NCBI GenBank assembly: GCA_004297765.1
Contig: SCTZ01000246.1
Coordinates: 1-48,649 of the forward strand
Direction: 5' to 3'
DNA from: Chloroflexota bacterium
GTDB lineage: Bacteria > Chloroflexota > Dehalococcoidia > FW602-bin16
DNA length: 48,649 nucleotides
In this document: piece by piece, positions 40,301 to 48,133 of the stretch
Layout: every line of letters begins with the position of its first letter
Position numbering within the stretch: position 1 is the first letter of the stretch
The notes under the pieces: model-generated
Database searches by the model: none
The model's input: only the letters and a program-made list of their open reading frames with translations
What the model was told of the DNA's origin: nothing
Position numbers and translations under genes: made by a program

Positions 40301-41803
40301 GGTGCCAGGATCGTGGCACTGCTTGCAGTTGCTGTTGTTCGCGTTCTCATACCCGGACTTCATGCGCTTGGCGTCCACTCCCACGCTGATATGTTGCGTG
40401 GAGGAGTCGTGGCACTCAGTGCAGATCTGGCCGCCGCCGGGATTGCCCGTGGCCGCCGTGTCCTGCCACGACATGCGTGCGTAGGTGCTGGTCTTGCCAT
40501 GCCCCGTCACGTTATAGCCAAAAGTGCTGTTGTCCCCGGCCTTGTTGGGGGCGGTCTGTCCTTTGACCACGGCCGGGGAAGCGTCGTGACAGCCCAGGCA
40601 CCAGTCCTCCTTGCCTGGTTTCAGGACCCCGCTAGTGTAGGCGCCGTCGGTCCAGTTGGTCTTAGCCCCGATCGCCACGTTGTTCACACCATCGTAGGCG
40701 CCCCCAGGGCTGTGGCAGGAGTCGCACATGCTGGTTGCGCCCAGGCTGGTGGTACCGTCCGCAAAGTTCACCTGCCCGTTGAAATGCGTGTTGTCAGTGT
40801 ATAGATGGCAGGAATCACAGGTGGCCAGATCCGGACCAAAAGAACTGGACATATGGGTTGCGTGACTGCCCGAGTCGGGCGGCTGCCCATGACAGCTAGT
40901 ACACGCCCCACCGCTCATCTCACCATTCGTCACGTGGCATTGGGTACATACCGCCCGGTTGTTGGAGCTTAGCAAACGGGTGTTCGGGGGAGTAGCGGGC
41001 GCCCCTCCAGGCCAGGAGACCGCTTGGGCATACCCACTTGCGGTGGCGGCCGTGCCGTGAGCCACGTGGCAGCGAACGCAGAGCAAGCTGCTGGAGCCGG
41101 TAGCATGCCGATAGGCGAAGACCGCATCGCCCGAGTCATTGTGGCCGGAGCCTGAGCCAGCCAGATAGCGAGTGTGACACCGAGCGCACCATTGGCTGAG
41201 CTGGGACGTGGCATAGGTAGTGTTCCGATAGCTGCCGGTGGTGTAGCCGATAGTGTAGACCTTGGATGATTCGTCGGGCACCGATGCGCTGATCGTCGAG
41301 CCGGAGCCGGTGGGAATGGCTCGCAGGATGCGATAGTTGCCACCCCCATGCGGATCGTGGCAACTGGTGCATAGTAGATTGCCGGAGAGGATGCCGCCCA
41401 CCCCCGATCCGACGGCGCCATTGCCCCAGAGCGTGCCGGCACTGCCGACATCGTGTTTCGAGGTAACGGCCAGGCTCCTCGGAGCGCCTGAGAGGTCGGG
41501 ATCCATGACGGCATAGTCGAATCCGCCGCCGCGCAGACCCTGGCCGCTGGAGTAGACGCCCTGCACTACGTTGGTTGAGGCGCCCATTCCACCGTGGCAA
41601 GTCTGGCAAAGCGAGGTCGACTCAGTCAGGAGCAGACGCGAGCCGGCCGCCGTGTGCGTGCGATGGCAGGCGGCACACTTATCGGTCAGGGCGCCGTACC
41701 CACCGTGCGGACCGTTGTCGGACCATGCCCGCTGTGACAGCACCAGTATACTAACCACTGCCACCGAGATAGCCAAACAGATGCGCCATCTCCCGATACT
41801 CAT
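37379..41803 (-). CDS. Giant multihaem cytochrome c with LamG-like domains
   Basis: A 1474-residue exported cytochrome. A signal peptide (1-28) is followed by 18 CXXCH haem motifs from about residue 42 and one CX4CH motif (C-G-S-A-S-C-H, about 794). Then come a LamG/concanavalin-like domain (about 830-1090), an Ig-like domain (about 1110-1210) and a second LamG-like domain (about 1211-1470). The first 300 residues match the two smaller cytochromes upstream. It probably conducts electrons at or outside the cell surface, with the LamG domains binding a polymer, cell or mineral; that is inference. The chosen ATG has ggagagg 9 bases upstream; another ATG lies two codons earlier. No anchor or sorting signal is seen at the C-terminus. 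Confidence 0.92.
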   Translation of the reverse strand: MSIGRWRICLAISVAVVSILVLSQRAWSDNGPHGGYGALTDKCAACHRTHTAAGSRLLLTESTSLCQTCHGGMGASTNVVQGVYSSGQGLRGGGFDYAVMDPDLSGAPRSLAVTSKHDVGSAGTLWGNGAVGSGVGGILSGNLLCTSCHDPHGGGNYRILRAIPTGSGSTISASVPDESSKVYTIGYTTGSYRNTTYATSQLSQWCARCHTRYLAGSGSGHNDSGDAVFAYRHATGSSSLLCVRCHVAHGTAATASGYAQAVSWPGGAPATPPNTRLLSSNNRAVCTQCHVTNGEMSGGACTSCHGQPPDSGSHATHMSSSFGPDLATCDSCHLYTDNTHFNGQVNFADGTTSLGATSMCDSCHSPGGAYDGVNNVAIGAKTNWTDGAYTSGVLKPGKEDWCLGCHDASPAVVKGQTAPNKAGDNSTFGYNVTGHGKTSTYARMSWQDTAATGNPGGGQICTECHDSSTQHISVGVDAKRMKSGYENANNSNCKQCHDPGTRAVSSPQFYTTYADYQSSAHGSKLCSDCHDVHGGTGPYVAMTKANRENLCSQCHGSHGGHALNVSFGKNGKTYSLQCTSCHNVHVVTGMYTQADPNKSPVSLFTNNTSVWGATASEKMTAFAGSGTYRTPNGDTLSGSQLPAYPTFCLDCHGTSTAEFGTHGGMSWGGDEAHGLNSANVPNGSGTCPDWFACGQAEGWDGDDRTGDEATVWPVITRGKGDQLFSRNAYNHQERIAGANFVLSCTDCHLTHDSGIGAKLRSTINDSPGSTSWNTTCNACHYYYSDWHAGMGCGSASCHAGNNTRFPGYNPVPNSIHGMEKRTGDSSTRTFNQDLVLDMRFENNLNDSGGYRLHSKWYPSDATYPSIVNGTYVAGKSGQAMQLGGNSLVQVGTRNAYWSTDEGYHGTWKYTEMKYNTSLEAWVYPTDDTMNEYSIFTKHVGYNDGGYAFTLQKIDGGLRAIFIMQADNNGFAQGGASGKRGAYSSVVIPLNAWTHVAATFDKNGPDRNPSDPSIGRIRIYVNGEDVTTSASTGNLVQPGSGETSIFAYSENSPWNQGICYNGTWCASEFSIGGFPWQNRFVGRIDEAKVWNVTKNAAYFSSYDSQAAPYVSTVEGVIGSDQLTVGFSEGVYTNTGSSGALVPADFVLTDTDNGRTITAVTHTAGSSTAVLTLSSALDDTNDFGVDTLGAASIAIFDNYGNAAGTTPVTLQMAPGCPTGQVTFNLNEAPGSSYVFDDQNVLSGRVYGSGTLTGSAVSGGGDGSGRYVMFSNNSACLQATTAMTIETRIKPTGLTGTSSYIRRILARDGGGNYQISVWRNNSWTGGSYSAPTGEASIALWVLPTDAHGGSAWKPVLTNYTGAANGSENSCPIVSDHWYQVRAVWNTNKPGGTPGQFFQPADIYVDDQGTDGSGSGENWSGYLNCTDADQSLKADANKFYTGDQISPADGSFAIGANVTNPANNLFNGLIDWLTFLAQ

Positions 41804-41990
41804 GTCCATGCGCCTCTCCGAGCTTTCGCCCCACAACTGCTCATTCGCTTGCTAGTCTACTGTTCCCACGAGCCGATCTGACGACCCACGCTGTCCTGTT
41901 ACCCTGGCGGAACGGCTCCGCGATGTGTATTCTCAGCGGTTTCGGCGATGATCCGGGCACTTGTACTCTCGCCAGACCACTTCCCCGGGA

Positions 41991-42173
41991 CTACTCGTTG
42001 GGCGTCGCATCAGGACGACCAGCACGACGCAGCCCTGGGATCGTCATCACCCAGCCTTCACAATGAGTGCTGCCACAACTGCACCGTTCCGGGACCATTC
42101 CGCACTCCACTTGCATTTCGACAGGAATCCCGTACCGACGCGCGAACTCCGCGCGAAACTCGTCGGCTGTCAT
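41991..42173 (-). CDS. Small Cys-containing protein, unknown
   Basis: A 60-residue frame beginning M-T-A-D-E-F-R-A-E-F-A-R-R-Y. It holds C-S-C-G-S-T-H-C-E-G-W, four or five Cys/His that could bind zinc. The remaining sequence is plausible protein (not a shadow of another gene), but the ribosome site is weak (gagagatg). It lies alone between two cytochrome genes in the same direction. It could be a small regulator or a remnant of an accessory element. Confidence 0.5.
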   Translation of the reverse strand: MTADEFRAEFARRYGIPVEMQVECGMVPERCSCGSTHCEGWVMTIPGLRRAGRPDATPNE

Positions 42174-42238
42174 CGTCGTCGTATCATCTCTCGATATAGA
42201 TCACCCTTCTGATTGCAACTATCTTTGCCGCAGACACC

Positions 42239-42329
42239 ACTGCTAAGTAACTGCTGAACTGATGAGTATCCGTCGGATCGGACCGATCCGCACGTTTCCT
42301 CTTGTCAGATCAAGAGTAACACAGCACTA
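42239..42329. repeat. TAGTG/GGATCGGTC repeat element, copy 3
   Basis: It shares GAGTATCCG, a short GGATCGGACCGATCC core and the end CGCACGTTTCCTCTTGTC..CAGCACTA with the complete copy at 31071. The core is shorter. Its right end lies 11 bases from the stop codon of the 7-haem cytochrome. Confidence 0.75.
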
Positions 42330-42339
42330 CTGGTCCGGT

Positions 42340-43359
42340 TTACTTGTTGTGACACTGCTCGCAGACACCACGGCCGTTCAGCCGCAGCAGCGAGCTACGA
42401 GCGTTTCCGCTCACTGTCGTCCCGCCTCCAGGCCAGATAACGGAGCCGGAATAAGGCCCCATGTTCGCGGATGTGCCATGCGCCGTGTGGCAGGTCAGAC
42501 AAGCCGGCGCGGGCGGCATGAAATAAGGGCCGTGTATATCGTGGCAGCTAGCGCAGCCTGTATCCTGACGGTTGAGCCCGTGCCGGAACGCAAACATGCT
42601 ATCACCGGAATCGGTCGAGCCAGGGATCGTCCAGAGTGAGACGTCGTATCTGGTATGACACTGAGCACACCATGGGGTAATAGCGGCGTAGGCGTTGACG
42701 CTGGGAGAGCCCACAGATGCCCCGTGCTGTCCGAAGTAATTGACTGAGCCAATGGTGTACGTCTTGCTCGCCTCGTCGGGGATATCAACGCTCGCGCTCA
42801 CCGTTGTTGCCCCGTTGGCAAACAGAGGAGTGTTGCCTGCGCTGCCGCCTTTCAAGATGCGGTAGGTAGGAGTCTGACCTGTGCCCGCGTTCCCATGAGG
42901 GTTGTGGCAAGAGGTGCACGATAGCTGGATCGACATCCCCGCCCCGGAGCCCATTTCGCCGTAGCCCCAGGCAGTGCCCGTGCTACCGTCGGTCAGATGC
43001 CAAGAGGTCGCGGCCACGGACGCGGCCGACCCATCCATATCCGTGTCCATCTTGGCGTTGACAAAGCCACCACCCCTCAAGCTGAGTCCCGTGGCTCGTG
43101 CCTCCCCATCGACGACGTCAGTGTCGGCACCGCCGGCGATGGTGCCGTGACACGTCACACAGAGGTCCGTGTTCGTGGCCGCCAGGAGCAGTTTCGGACC
43201 CAGGGACGTGTGCGCCCGATGGCAGCCTGCACAGGCGTCGGTCAGGGCACCATAGGCACCGTGGGGACCGTTGTCGGCGGAGGCAGGCGTGCCGGCCGGC
43301 AGAGTCATGTAAAACATTAGTCCAATTACGCCGCAGACTAGCAAAATGAGCTTGTTCAT
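42340..43359 (-). CDS. Seven-haem cytochrome c
   Basis: A 339-residue exported cytochrome. A signal peptide (about 1-28, M-N-K-L-I-L-L-V-C-G-V) is followed by seven CXXCH motifs (CAGCH, CVTCH, CTSCH, CAQCH, CASCH, CLTCH, CEQCH). The start is ATG 43359 with ccaggaggatc upstream; the longer frame lacks a signal peptide. Conserved N-G-P-H-G-A-Y-G-A-L-T-D near the N-terminus and L-L-R-L-N-G-R-G-V-C-E-Q-C-H at the end are shared with the six-haem paralogue, showing duplication. Likely role: electron carrier between membrane and outer surface. Confidence 0.92.
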   Translation of the reverse strand: MNKLILLVCGVIGLMFYMTLPAGTPASADNGPHGAYGALTDACAGCHRAHTSLGPKLLLAATNTDLCVTCHGTIAGGADTDVVDGEARATGLSLRGGGFVNAKMDTDMDGSAASVAATSWHLTDGSTGTAWGYGEMGSGAGMSIQLSCTSCHNPHGNAGTGQTPTYRILKGGSAGNTPLFANGATTVSASVDIPDEASKTYTIGSVNYFGQHGASVGSPSVNAYAAITPWCAQCHTRYDVSLWTIPGSTDSGDSMFAFRHGLNRQDTGCASCHDIHGPYFMPPAPACLTCHTAHGTSANMGPYSGSVIWPGGGTTVSGNARSSLLRLNGRGVCEQCHNK

Positions 43360-43584
43360 CGTCTTCGATCCTCCTGGTCGCGGAACAGGCGCGGGTCTAC
43401 CTCCGCCTGGCTCTTGCCGCCTGACACGTGGTGCCGTCCCCTCATCCAGTATCAAGCTCTGCTCTGCCGGGTGCCATCGGATCCGGACTCACTCGTTGTG
43501 ACAATCCTAGCACCGGCGGCCTGTAGCGTGACGTTCGTTTGGTCTCCGTTGACGCCCTTGCGTCCCTCCAGGGTGGGCCAGGCT

Positions 43585-43610
43585 CCTGGGAGGGCGCGTC
43601 GCCCCCCAGG
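43585..43610. repeat. Degenerate hairpin of the CCTGGGAG type
   Basis: CCTGGGAGGGCG / CGCCCCCCAGG arms, resembling the core of the elements at 4051 and 7611. It lies 22 bases from the stop of the six-haem cytochrome and may serve as its terminator. Confidence 0.5.
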
Positions 43611-43631
43611 AAACCTGCCAGGTGTGGTTCG

Positions 43632-44567
43632 CTACTTCCGGTGACAGACCTCACAGACACCGCGATTGTTCAGGCGCAGCAGAGCACTGTCTTCCGGTCC
43701 GCTGTATCCTGTCGCCGTCATCGAGGTGGTGGTCGCGTAGCCGGACATCTGTGCAGAGCTACCATGCGGTAGATGGCACGTTTGGCAAACCACGGTGTTG
43801 TTGGCCGAGCCGCTTGTGGCCAACGGCAGATAGTATCCGCTTAGGCTAGTTGTCTCCGGGTTAGGATTGCTGCCGTAGGGACTGGCATTGTAGGGCATGT
43901 CGACCCGATGGGTGAACGTACCAAGGTCAGCCGTGCTGCCCTGACCGACAGCGGTCTTGTGGTACGCGTCATGGCATGCCTTGCATACAATGCTCTGATC
44001 ACCGGCCGCCCAGTACTCGTCCGTGTAGCTCTTGGTGGTCGAATCTGTCACGGTGACCGAGTAGCCGTTGATCGTCGTCTTGATGATGCGATAGTTGGTG
44101 GAACCATGCGGGTCGTGGCAGGACGCGCAGGTCAGATTGCCACCGCTCATGCTGGCAGTAGCTCCACGACTGGTCCCATTGCCCCAGGCTGCCGCTGTGC
44201 TGTTGCTCACATCGTGTGTCGAGGTCGCGCTCGTGGAAGTGCCCTGCTGGAGCTTATAGTAAGCGAAGCCGCCACCATTCAACGCACCGTTCGTCGTTCC
44301 GTAGGGCCCTCCCACCAGATATCCGTCCCACACATCCGTGTTTGCGCCATTGGTTGTAACGCCATGACATACCTGGCACAGCGCGGTAGTGGTGCTCGCG
44401 ATGAGCAGCTTCGGACCAACAGCCGTGTGTGCACGATGGCAGCCCGCGCACGCGTCCGTCGTTGGACCGTAGTCGCCGTGAGGTCCCCCATTGGCGGAGA
44501 GACCGCCCACCAGAGCAAGTGCCCCGGTGACAGCCAAAGCCAAAGCCGCGATCAAGCGAAGTCTCAT
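43632..44567 (-). CDS. Six-haem cytochrome c
   Basis: A 311-residue exported cytochrome with a signal peptide (about 1-26) and six CXXCH motifs (CAGCH, CQVCH, CASCH, CKACH, CQTCH, CEVCH). Start ATG 44567 has ggaggtga 5 bases upstream; the GTG three codons earlier is part of that site. It shares the N-terminal and C-terminal modules of the seven-haem protein and of the giant cytochrome. The stop is followed by a short hairpin. Probably part of the same electron-transfer system. Confidence 0.92.
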   Translation of the reverse strand: MRLRLIAALALAVTGALALVGGLSANGGPHGDYGPTTDACAGCHRAHTAVGPKLLIASTTTALCQVCHGVTTNGANTDVWDGYLVGGPYGTTNGALNGGGFAYYKLQQGTSTSATSTHDVSNSTAAAWGNGTSRGATASMSGGNLTCASCHDPHGSTNYRIIKTTINGYSVTVTDSTTKSYTDEYWAAGDQSIVCKACHDAYHKTAVGQGSTADLGTFTHRVDMPYNASPYGSNPNPETTSLSGYYLPLATSGSANNTVVCQTCHLPHGSSAQMSGYATTTSMTATGYSGPEDSALLRLNNRGVCEVCHRK

Positions 44568-44866
44568 CTGTTTCACCTCCCCTTCCCGATTTCGTCGCTC
44601 AGTATCACTCTCCTCGTTTCCCCTGATTCACCTCCTCACCGACGCATGGATGGTCCAGAAACGGATTGTCTTCTCCTTGTCACCCACGGTAGGTGTTCCG
44701 CACGCCAACGACAAGCGGCCTTTCGTGACTTCCACGACGCTTGACCTATGGTGCTTCCTAACCCAGAAGCTGCGCCTTCTCCCTCTGCCCTACCTCCTGC
44801 TTCAGAACAGGTCGAGACCCGTTCGATATCCAACACGCCTCTCCGCGTGCCCGCTCAAACCATCCC
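44568..44866. other. Intergenic region, no gene recognised
   Basis: About 300 bases upstream of the six-haem cytochrome. Open frames here have no plausible protein. No clear consensus promoter or riboswitch was identified. Confidence 0.4.
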
Positions 44867-45484
44867 CTATTGGGGTAAAGCGGTCTTGTGACAGTTTCGA
44901 CACGTGCTTTCCAGGCGACCGATGTGCTCGCCCGGCATTGCGGGCGCTCCTTCGAGCGCGAAGACATGGCATCTCAGGCATGCCTCACGCCCGGCCACGG
45001 CGTGGGAAATATCCGGCGTGTTAACTTTGACAGCACTGTAGTCCACGCTGTGGCAGCCCTGGCAAGTTTCGTTCTTTCGCCCGAAATGGCTCGGCGGAAC
45101 GGCAAACCGTCCGCCGCGGTGGCAGGCCAAGCAGTCAGTCTTGCCCTGCAGGTTGTGCATGATCTTCGGTGTGGCTCGTGATGGAGCCGCGGGCAACGGC
45201 GTAGCCAAAGGCGCCGGTGTAGAAGTCGGCCACGGTGTCCCCAGCGGGCCGCGCTGTGAGATCGAGGCTTGCGCTTGTGCTTGGCCCGGCGTGGTGACAA
45301 GCGACTTCGGCTGGACCTCGTCCCCATTCCATAGGTCCGTACATCCAACCGCTATCATGATTAGTCCCAGCGCCATGACCGCTATGCCCCTCGCACGAAG
45401 TCCTCGACCTCGCTCGGTCTGGACGGCCGACTCGGGCTCGGATGAAGACGGAGGGATACTTGCTCGCACCGTCAGTAAACCCAT
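44867..45484 (-). CDS. Four-haem cytochrome c, membrane-anchored
   Basis: A 205-residue protein. A basic cytosolic segment (1-32) precedes a hydrophobic helix (33-48) ending I-A-V-G-C48, which may be a lipobox or only a membrane anchor. A Pro/Thr-rich linker (about 75-105) leads to four CXXCH motifs (CLACH, CQGCH, CLRCH, CRNCH) in the last 90 residues. The compact haem domain resembles class III-like or doubled-CXXCH domains. The start overlaps the NHL gene by 13 bases, so the two are coupled. It could link membrane-bound donors to the larger exported cytochromes. Confidence 0.9.
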   Translation of the reverse strand: MGLLTVRASIPPSSSEPESAVQTERGRGLRARGIAVMALGLIMIAVGCTDLWNGDEVQPKSLVTTPGQAQAQASISQRGPLGTPWPTSTPAPLATPLPAAPSRATPKIMHNLQGKTDCLACHRGGRFAVPPSHFGRKNETCQGCHSVDYSAVKVNTPDISHAVAGREACLRCHVFALEGAPAMPGEHIGRLESTCRNCHKTALPQ

Positions 45485-46491
45485 ACCTGCACCCGATTGT
45501 TCGCCCGATCGGCCACATAGACTCGCCCGGTCGTGTCAATTGCGATGTCGTTCGGGTAGTTGAACTGACCGGATCCCACGCCCATGTCGCCGAAATCGAA
45601 CAGACGCTTCGCCTGCTGATTCGCCACGTCGAAGACCTTCACCTTGTGGTCGACGGCGTCCACCACATGCAGGCGCTTTTCGGCGTCGAGCGCCATCCCG
45701 CGTGGGATGCTGAAGCCGCGAATGCTGCCGACCAAGTGCCCCTCGCCATCGACTACCTGGATGCGAGCGTTGTTGCTGTCGCTAATGAAGATGCGCCCGC
45801 TTGTGTCTGCCACAGCGGAATTGGGAAACCACAACTCGTCGCCCTCGCCCTGCCCCTGGCGGCCGTACTGCAGCGTCAGCGCACCACCTTGGTCAAGCTT
45901 GAGGATACGGTGCTGCTTTTCCGTGACTTCAGTCAGAATAAGATCGTCCCCGGCGAAACGGATGCCCAGCGGTGACCATCCCTCCGGAAAGGCCGGCTTG
46001 AGAGTACCCTTGTAGTTGCCGCCGGCATCATAGGTATCTACGCCGCGTCTGGCGCGATCCACCACATACACCATGCCTGTGCTCTGGACAGCGATGTATG
46101 CCGGCGCGCGCGCCGGGATCTGCGATCCGGGCGGCGCGAAACTGCTCAACTGGCCGCCGTTGCGATCAAACACCCGCACCATGCGTTGCCCACCGCTTTC
46201 CGCAACGTATATGCGGTCTCCACCTGGGGTAACCGCCACGCCGACAGGCTCCTGGGCGCCATAGATGGAGAACAGGTAACGTGGCTGGAACGCCGCCGAG
46301 ACTGACATCGCGGGTGTCAGAAGACGAGTAACGGGCTGGCGTGTGAGCAGATAGTACCCCCAGAGGGCCAGGGAGCCCACGAGTACCAGCGAAAGCAGCG
46401 ACACCGTGCCCAGGCGCATCCAATTGTGTTTTGGCGACCCCAGCGCTAGCGCGTTGGAGTCGGAGGACTCAGGCGCATGTGCCTCGATCAT
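45472..46491 (-). CDS. NHL-repeat beta-propeller membrane protein
   Basis: A 339-residue protein with one membrane helix (about 27-48) and an extracytoplasmic six-bladed-type NHL propeller (about 75-339). Repeats such as P-V-G-V-A-V-T-P-G-G-D-R-I-Y-V-A-E, P-N-S-A-V-A-D-T-S-G-R-I-F-I-S-D and P-N-D-I-A-I-D-T-T-G-R-V-Y-V-A-D are clear. NHL proteins often sit in multihaem cytochrome clusters and probably scaffold protein-protein contacts. It overlaps the TPR gene by 4 bases (ATGA) and the four-haem gene by 13, forming a coupled three-gene unit. Confidence 0.92.
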   Translation of the reverse strand: MIEAHAPESSDSNALALGSPKHNWMRLGTVSLLSLVLVGSLALWGYYLLTRQPVTRLLTPAMSVSAAFQPRYLFSIYGAQEPVGVAVTPGGDRIYVAESGGQRMVRVFDRNGGQLSSFAPPGSQIPARAPAYIAVQSTGMVYVVDRARRGVDTYDAGGNYKGTLKPAFPEGWSPLGIRFAGDDLILTEVTEKQHRILKLDQGGALTLQYGRQGQGEGDELWFPNSAVADTSGRIFISDSNNARIQVVDGEGHLVGSIRGFSIPRGMALDAEKRLHVVDAVDHKVKVFDVANQQAKRLFDFGDMGVGSGQFNYPNDIAIDTTGRVYVADRANNRVQVWVY

Positions 46492-47423
46492 TGTTGTGGT
46501 ACCTCTCTGTCGAGCCGGCCCAAAGCTTGCCGGGCGGCGATGTCGTTGGGATAGGCGTTGACGTATTTCTGCAGCGCCGAAATCGCCAGATCGCGCCTCT
46601 TCAACTTCTCGTAGACGAGCCCCAGTCCGAGATTGAGCCGAGGCGGATCGGACCCTTGGCGAGACAGCATCTCCAGCCGCTCAGCCGCCTCGTCGTACTT
46701 GCCCTGTCCGAAGCTGGCCATGGCTCGCGCGTAGTCCGCCTCCGGGTTCCTGCCCAGAGCAGCGTAGCTTGTCACTAGAGCCAGATACGCATCGCCAAAG
46801 GCTGGGTCATAGCGCAGACTTTCCTCGAGCTCCTTTATCGCGGCTTCGTGATCGTTCTGCTTCTGGTAGGCGATGCTCAGCCAGTAGCGCGCATCCGCGT
46901 CGCCGCGGTCGATGTCCAGGGCGCTCCTGAGGGTTTGAACAGCCTCCGAATACTGGCCGCGCTCAGCGTAGAGCCGCCCAAGCTCGAAGTAGACCCGTTC
47001 CAGACCGAGGTCCGCCTTGGCCATCGCGTTGTCCCGGTTCAACTCCACTACGCGCTCATAGCTGGCGATCGCTTTGGCGGCATCGCCCTGCTTCGCATAC
47101 GCGCGGCCCAGGAGCACCAGCGCGCCCTGATGATCGGGCCTGATCTTGAGCACTTCGTTGGCTTGTTGGATCGCCGCGCCAGTCGCCCCGGTCTCGAGGT
47201 AATAGTCGCCCACGGCGGCGCGTAGCTCGGCGTCTTGAGGGTTCTGCATAATCATATCCTCCAGGTGCCGCGTTTCGCGCTCAACCAGCTTCTCGTCAGC
47301 ATGGACATAGCGGTCGTAGTAGTAGTAGCCAGCGAATCCCAGAAGGGATATGACGACCAGTCCCGCTAGTATCCAGATCTCCGGGTATATGCCGCGCCTG
47401 AACATTGCTGTCGATGATTTCAT
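46488..47423 (-). CDS. Membrane TPR protein
   Basis: A 311-residue protein with an N-terminal membrane helix (about 17-38) and about six TPR motifs (about 60-305; for example A-L-V-L-L-G-R-A-Y-A-K-Q-G-D-A-A-K-A-I-A). The start is ATG 47423 with gaaaggggac upstream; the longer frame upstream is not conserved-looking. It heads the operon TPR-NHL-four-haem cytochrome. TPR proteins in such clusters commonly assist assembly or maturation of cytochrome complexes, inferred by association only. Confidence 0.9.
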   Translation of the reverse strand: MKSSTAMFRRGIYPEIWILAGLVVISLLGFAGYYYYDRYVHADEKLVERETRHLEDMIMQNPQDAELRAAVGDYYLETGATGAAIQQANEVLKIRPDHQGALVLLGRAYAKQGDAAKAIASYERVVELNRDNAMAKADLGLERVYFELGRLYAERGQYSEAVQTLRSALDIDRGDADARYWLSIAYQKQNDHEAAIKELEESLRYDPAFGDAYLALVTSYAALGRNPEADYARAMASFGQGKYDEAAERLEMLSRQGSDPPRLNLGLGLVYEKLKRRDLAISALQKYVNAYPNDIAARQALGRLDREVPQQ

Positions 47424-47614
47424 ACGTCCCCTTTCAGCAAGAAGAGGCTCCCGGCCACGGTTGATGGCTGCGGAAGCCCCCTCTGTCGCTGAGGTCGCCA
47501 GATTCGCCGCGTTGTCCACACCGGTTCACGTGAAGGCCCTCAGCTTCGACTTCACCACCTCAGACCCTTTTGCCTTCACTTATAGTATCTGTCGTGGTCG
47601 CCACAGCGAATAGT

Positions 47615-47679
47615 CGGCACCACCCTACTTCTGAAGACCCGGGATGGGGGGAGTCCCCCATCTTGCTCCGGGTGGTGCG
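47615..47679. repeat. Nested palindrome upstream of the cytochrome operon
   Basis: Outer arms CGGCACCACCC / GGGTGGTGCG enclose an inner stem GATGGGGG / CCCCCATC. It continues directly into a divergent TAGTG-type element (GTGACCGACGAGCTGACACG from 47679), copy 4, running to about 47790. Confidence 0.6.
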
Positions 47680-47793
47680 TGACCGACGAGCTGACACGTA
47701 TTCGACTTATGCGACTGATACGATTGATACGCAGTCTCTATCGGGTCTGGTGTGTCCGCCAGAGCATGCCTTTCTATTGGACTTGTGCCCAAT

Positions 47794-47942
47794 TGGTTCA
47801 TCCACCAAGTCCTTTGCGCTCTCGTAGTGGCGGACCGCCGTGTCCGCCATGGGCGGGGCGAGGGGGCGCGTCCCCCGCCCCGCCCATGGCGGACAGAGCC
47901 GTCCGCCACTACGGATGTCGATTAGAATTGGCGGATGCACCA
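47794..47942. repeat. MITE-like element, TGGTGNATC family, copy 2
   Basis: Ends TGGTTCATCCACCAA and the complement of TGGTGCATCCGCCAA match the copy at 19126-19299, including GTAGTGGCGGAC and GTCGATTAGA segments. Flanks CCAAT and CTAAT differ at one base, a likely decayed target duplication. Confidence 0.8.
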
Positions 47943-47947
47943 CTAAT

Positions 47948-48133
47948 GCGTCGTTCCTCAAGTCCGGCGCGTTAGCGACGATTCGGTTCGTCTTCGAGCA
48001 AGCGCCAAGCCTCCCCCCAGGGCACATGCAATGTGCCCCTACGTGAGGCGCGATATAGGGGCACATTGCATGTGCCCTGGGGGCGGGGACGGAACTCAGA
48101 CTCTCAAAGGCTACCGCACTTGAGGAACGGCAC
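47948..48133. repeat. Element with CGTTCCTCAAGT ends and a 28-bp hairpin
   Basis: Inverted ends share CGTTCCTCAAGT (47951- and 48114-48133). Inside, 48014-48041 and 48056-48083 are perfect 28-base inverted arms containing GGGCACATGCAATGTGCCCC. The right end lies 3 bases from the stop codon of the NarL-type regulator. A CGCACTTGAGGAAC match also occurs at 20500 in tadG. Confidence 0.75.

Larger units (their letters stand above)
41804..42339. other. Gap between cytochromes with a small gene and a repeat
   Basis: Apart from the 60-residue frame at 41991-42173 and the repeat at 42239-42329, nothing recognisable was found. No strong promoter was seen for the large cytochrome downstream. Confidence 0.4.

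Noticed and set aside
43360..43631. Possible c-di-GMP-I riboswitch before the seven-haem cytochrome, because of GGGACGCAAGGGC on the minus strand
   Set aside because: The required GCAAAC segment, GAAA tetraloop and downstream GGUAGGUAGCGGGGUU part are not found.
44491..45024. 177-codon plus-strand frame over the cytochrome gap
   Set aside because: It overlaps two cytochrome genes antisense and has shadow-type composition rich in Arg, Ser and Pro.
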